Origin: Acidobacteriota bacterium
GTDB taxonomy: Bacteria; Acidobacteriota; Terriglobia; Acidiferrales; UBA7541
Direction of reading: 5' to 3'
Length of the DNA stretch: 8,577 bases
Assembly: GCA_003161495.1 (NCBI GenBank)
Contig: PMOP01000111.1
Span: 1 to 8,577, forward strand
This document shows positions 6,813 through 8,577 of this stretch, one piece after another (positions within the stretch are counted from its first letter, which is position 1; the number at the start of each line of letters is the position of its first letter). Both the position numbers and the translations under genes were made by a program. The notes beneath the pieces were generated by a model. It was not told the DNA's origin. It saw only the letters and a list, made by a program, of their open reading frames with translations, and made no database searches.

Positions 6813-8048
6813 ATGGAGGTAGTTACCAATCAGCGGGACCGGGCGGAAGCCCCAGCCAGTGAACGAGTGAATAATGGCGTCCCGCCTTCGCCAGGCAGCA
6901 AGGTGACCCGCGTTGTCATGCTTCTGCTCATCGTGGCCGTTGTCGTGTTGGTTGTCATCTGGGGGATTTCAAGCCGCCACCAGGCCAACGCGCAGCTTTC
7001 CCAGGAGACCCATGAACTTGCGATCCCCACAGTCTCCGTCATTCATCCGAAGACAGGCGCACCTCAGCAAGAAATCGTGATTCCCGGCAGCATGCAGCCG
7101 TTTACGGATGCTCCTATCTTTGCGCGGACCAACGGGTACTTGAAAAAGTGGTACGCGGATATCGGCGCAAATGTAAAAGCGGGACAACTGCTCGCCGAAA
7201 TCGATTCGCCCGAAGTGGATCAGCAATTGCAGCAGGCGCGCGCGGATCTGTCCACTGCTGAGTCCAACATGAAGCTTGCGGATATCACCGCCACTCGCTA
7301 CAAGGATTTGCTGAAGACGGATTCCGTTGCGCAACAGGACGTCGACAATGCCACGGGAAATTACGACGCTCGCAGGACCGCTGTCGAATCGGCGCAGGCC
7401 AACGTGAAGCGGCTGCAGGATCTACAATCCTTCGAAAAAGTTTATGCTCCGTTTGAGGGAGTGCTTACGGCCCGCAATACAGACGTCGGCCAGCTGATCG
7501 ATTCCGGCAGCAGCGGCGGGACTTCGCGCGAGCTCTTTCACATTGCGGCCGTGAATCCCTTGCGCGTTTATGTCAACGTCCCGCAATTCGACTCTCCCGA
7601 GATCAAACCCGGTTTGCATGCGGACCTGGTTCTCGCCGAATTTCCCGGACGGAAATTTCAGGGAACGGTTGTACGGAGTTCCGGAGCCATCGATAACACT
7701 TCGCGAACCTTGCTGACGGAAGTCGACGTGGAAAATTCCTCCCACGTGCTCAAACCGGGAAGCTACGTCGAGGTCCATCTCAAGCTGCCTTCTCCCGTGA
7801 ACACGTTCACTCTTCCCGTCAATGCGACCATTTTCAAATCCGCTGGCCTGCAAGTGGCTATCGTGAAAAACGGGAAGACGATTTCCCTGATCCCGGTTAC
7901 TCCGGGCCGTGATTTCGGAACGGAAATTGAAATCGTTGCGGGACTCAAAGGGGATGAATGGGTGGTCCTGAATCCTTCCGACTCGCTCACCGAAGGCGCT
8001 GTCGTTCGCGTCGCGGAGACTCCGGCTCCGGCGCAGGGGAAACCTTGA
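6813..8048 (+). CDS. RND-associated periplasmic adaptor (HlyD/AcrA-like membrane fusion protein)
   Basis: This 411-residue adaptor should bridge the RND permease and the outer-membrane factor encoded on either side. A polar tail (1-30) precedes a single hydrophobic anchor (about 33-52, VVMLLLIVAVVVLVVIWGI). The protein contains no Cys at all, so it is not a lipoprotein like AcrA. The first barrel and lipoyl half include RTNGYLKKWYADIGANVKAG (105-124) and LLAEIDSPEVDQQLQQA. A short alpha-hairpin (about 135-205) includes RYKDLLKTDSVAQQDVDNA. The second lipoyl half is VYAPFEGVLTARNTDVGQLI (210-229), and RVYVNVPQFD (251-260) begins the beta-barrel. The membrane-proximal region contains LKPGSYVEVHLKLP and ends near VVRVAE. 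The hairpin is much shorter than in the EmrA-like adaptor at the left of the window, as expected for an RND rather than an MFS partner. Its stop overlaps the next gene by one base. Confidence 0.95.
   Translation: MEVVTNQRDRAEAPASERVNNGVPPSPGSKVTRVVMLLLIVAVVVLVVIWGISSRHQANAQLSQETHELAIPTVSVIHPKTGAPQQEIVIPGSMQPFTDAPIFARTNGYLKKWYADIGANVKAGQLLAEIDSPEVDQQLQQARADLSTAESNMKLADITATRYKDLLKTDSVAQQDVDNATGNYDARRTAVESAQANVKRLQDLQSFEKVYAPFEGVLTARNTDVGQLIDSGSSGGTSRELFHIAAVNPLRVYVNVPQFDSPEIKPGLHADLVLAEFPGRKFQGTVVRSSGAIDNTSRTLLTEVDVENSSHVLKPGSYVEVHLKLPSPVNTFTLPVNATIFKSAGLQVAIVKNGKTISLIPVTPGRDFGTEIEIVAGLKGDEWVVLNPSDSLTEGAVVRVAETPAPAQGKP
8035..8040 (+). promoter_or_regulatory. Ribosome binding site of the NodT-type gene, inside the adaptor gene
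   Basis: AGGGGA lies 7 bases before the ATG at 8048, within the final codons of the adaptor gene. Together with the one-base TGATG overlap it indicates translational coupling. Confidence 0.6.
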
Positions 8049-8577
8049 TGATTCCGTCCAGTTTGTATCCCCGTTCCATCCAAAATGAAAATATCCTTTG
8101 CCGCCGGTTGCTTCCCTTGGTTTCGGCGGGAGTTTTCTTTCTGAGTGGCTGTTCGGTAGGCCCGAAATATTCAAAGCCGACAACGGAAATTCCGCCCGCC
8201 TACAAAGAGAATGCAAATTGGAAACCCGCGCAGCCGAGCGACCAGACACAAAAAGGGAATTGGTGGGAGATTTTTCAGGATCCCCAATTGAACGCACTGG
8301 AAGATAAAATCAACGTCTCCAACCAAACTTTGCGGGCCGCCGTCGACCGTTTTCGGGAAGCGCGCGATGTCCTGCGGGAGACGCGATCGGCTTTGTTTCC
8401 GTCCGTCACGGCCGGCGTATCGCCGTCACAGAATCGGCAGTCGCAACGTAAGGCTCTGTTTGGCGGGTCTTCTCCCGTCAATTATTCGGATTTGACGCTC
8501 GCGGGGGATGTTTCCTATGAGGTTGACGCCTGGGGAGCCGTCCGCCATTCCGTGGAAGCCAGCCGCACGTTGGCGCA
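8048..8577 (+). CDS. NodT-type outer-membrane factor lipoprotein (3' end beyond the window)
   Basis: I translated this frame by hand: 176 codons are visible and the gene runs off the right edge. The N-terminus has a basic stretch (CRRLL), a hydrophobic core (PLVSAGVFF) and the lipobox LSGC with C35 as the lipidated residue. It is followed by SVGPKYSKP, the classic opening of NodT/OprM-type channels. The family motif NWWEIFQDPQLNALEDKI starts near residue 70, and the first helical pair follows with AVDRFREARDVLRETRSALFPSV. The late visible segment DLTLAGDVSYEVDAWGAVRHSVEAS matches the usual strand-then-helix turn of the first outer-membrane-efflux repeat. About a third to two fifths of a usual protein of roughly 480 residues is present. 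It is the third gene of the RND operon and should supply the outer-membrane channel. The ATG overlaps the adaptor stop codon (TGATG). Confidence 0.93.
   Translation, partial: MIPSSLYPRSIQNENILCRRLLPLVSAGVFFLSGCSVGPKYSKPTTEIPPAYKENANWKPAQPSDQTQKGNWWEIFQDPQLNALEDKINVSNQTLRAAVDRFREARDVLRETRSALFPSVTAGVSPSQNRQSQRKALFGGSSPVNYSDLTLAGDVSYEVDAWGAVRHSVEASRTLA

Noticed and set aside
7422..8297. Minus-strand frame of 291 codons across the adaptor/NodT junction
   Set aside because: It is antisense to two well-supported genes with good ribosome binding sites, and its composition is that of a shadow frame.

Overview
The window reads as chromosomal DNA from a diderm (Gram-negative) bacterium. It is moderately GC-rich, and every gene serves envelope-spanning export. 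Two outer-membrane channel proteins and two periplasmic adaptors require an outer membrane. The protein style (RND permease with a GVATAN helix, EmrA-like adaptor with a long Ala/Gln/Glu hairpin, basic N-terminal tail on the TetR) reminds me of soil Acidobacteriota. That placement is an impression from memory, not something proven here.

Layout, left to right. On the minus strand, positions 1-2455 hold a two-gene transcript: a TolC-like outer-membrane efflux protein (1055-2455), then an EmrA/HlyD-type adaptor (1-1052) that runs off the left edge. The two genes are 2 bases apart, and the adaptor's Shine-Dalgarno lies in the last codons of the channel gene. In systems of this type the next gene is usually an EmrB-like MFS (DHA2) pump, which would lie outside the window. 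Positions 2456-2645 are a divergent control region. It holds a perfect 9-2-9 palindrome (2586-2605) that overlaps a good sigma70-like promoter for the minus-strand genes and a weaker one for the plus-strand regulator. A TetR/AcrR-family repressor (about 2646-3311, plus strand) follows. After a 286-base gap without a convincing gene comes a second efflux operon on the plus strand: an RND permease (3598-6786), a membrane-anchored adaptor (6813-8048) and a NodT-type lipoprotein outer-membrane factor (8048 to the right edge, truncated).

Together these make two complete or near-complete tripartite export machines, each with its own outer-membrane channel, flanking one TetR regulator. The most economical reading is that the TetR protein represses itself and the TolC-EmrA transcript through the palindrome. 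It may also affect the RND operon by read-through. No second copy of the palindrome is seen before the RND gene. The families are known. The points most worth a second look are the operator-promoter architecture, the unusual proton-relay composition of the RND permease (Ala where AcrB has its essential Lys in TM10), and the pairing of two different efflux classes at one locus. I found no RNA gene, CRISPR array, insertion sequence or evident new system.
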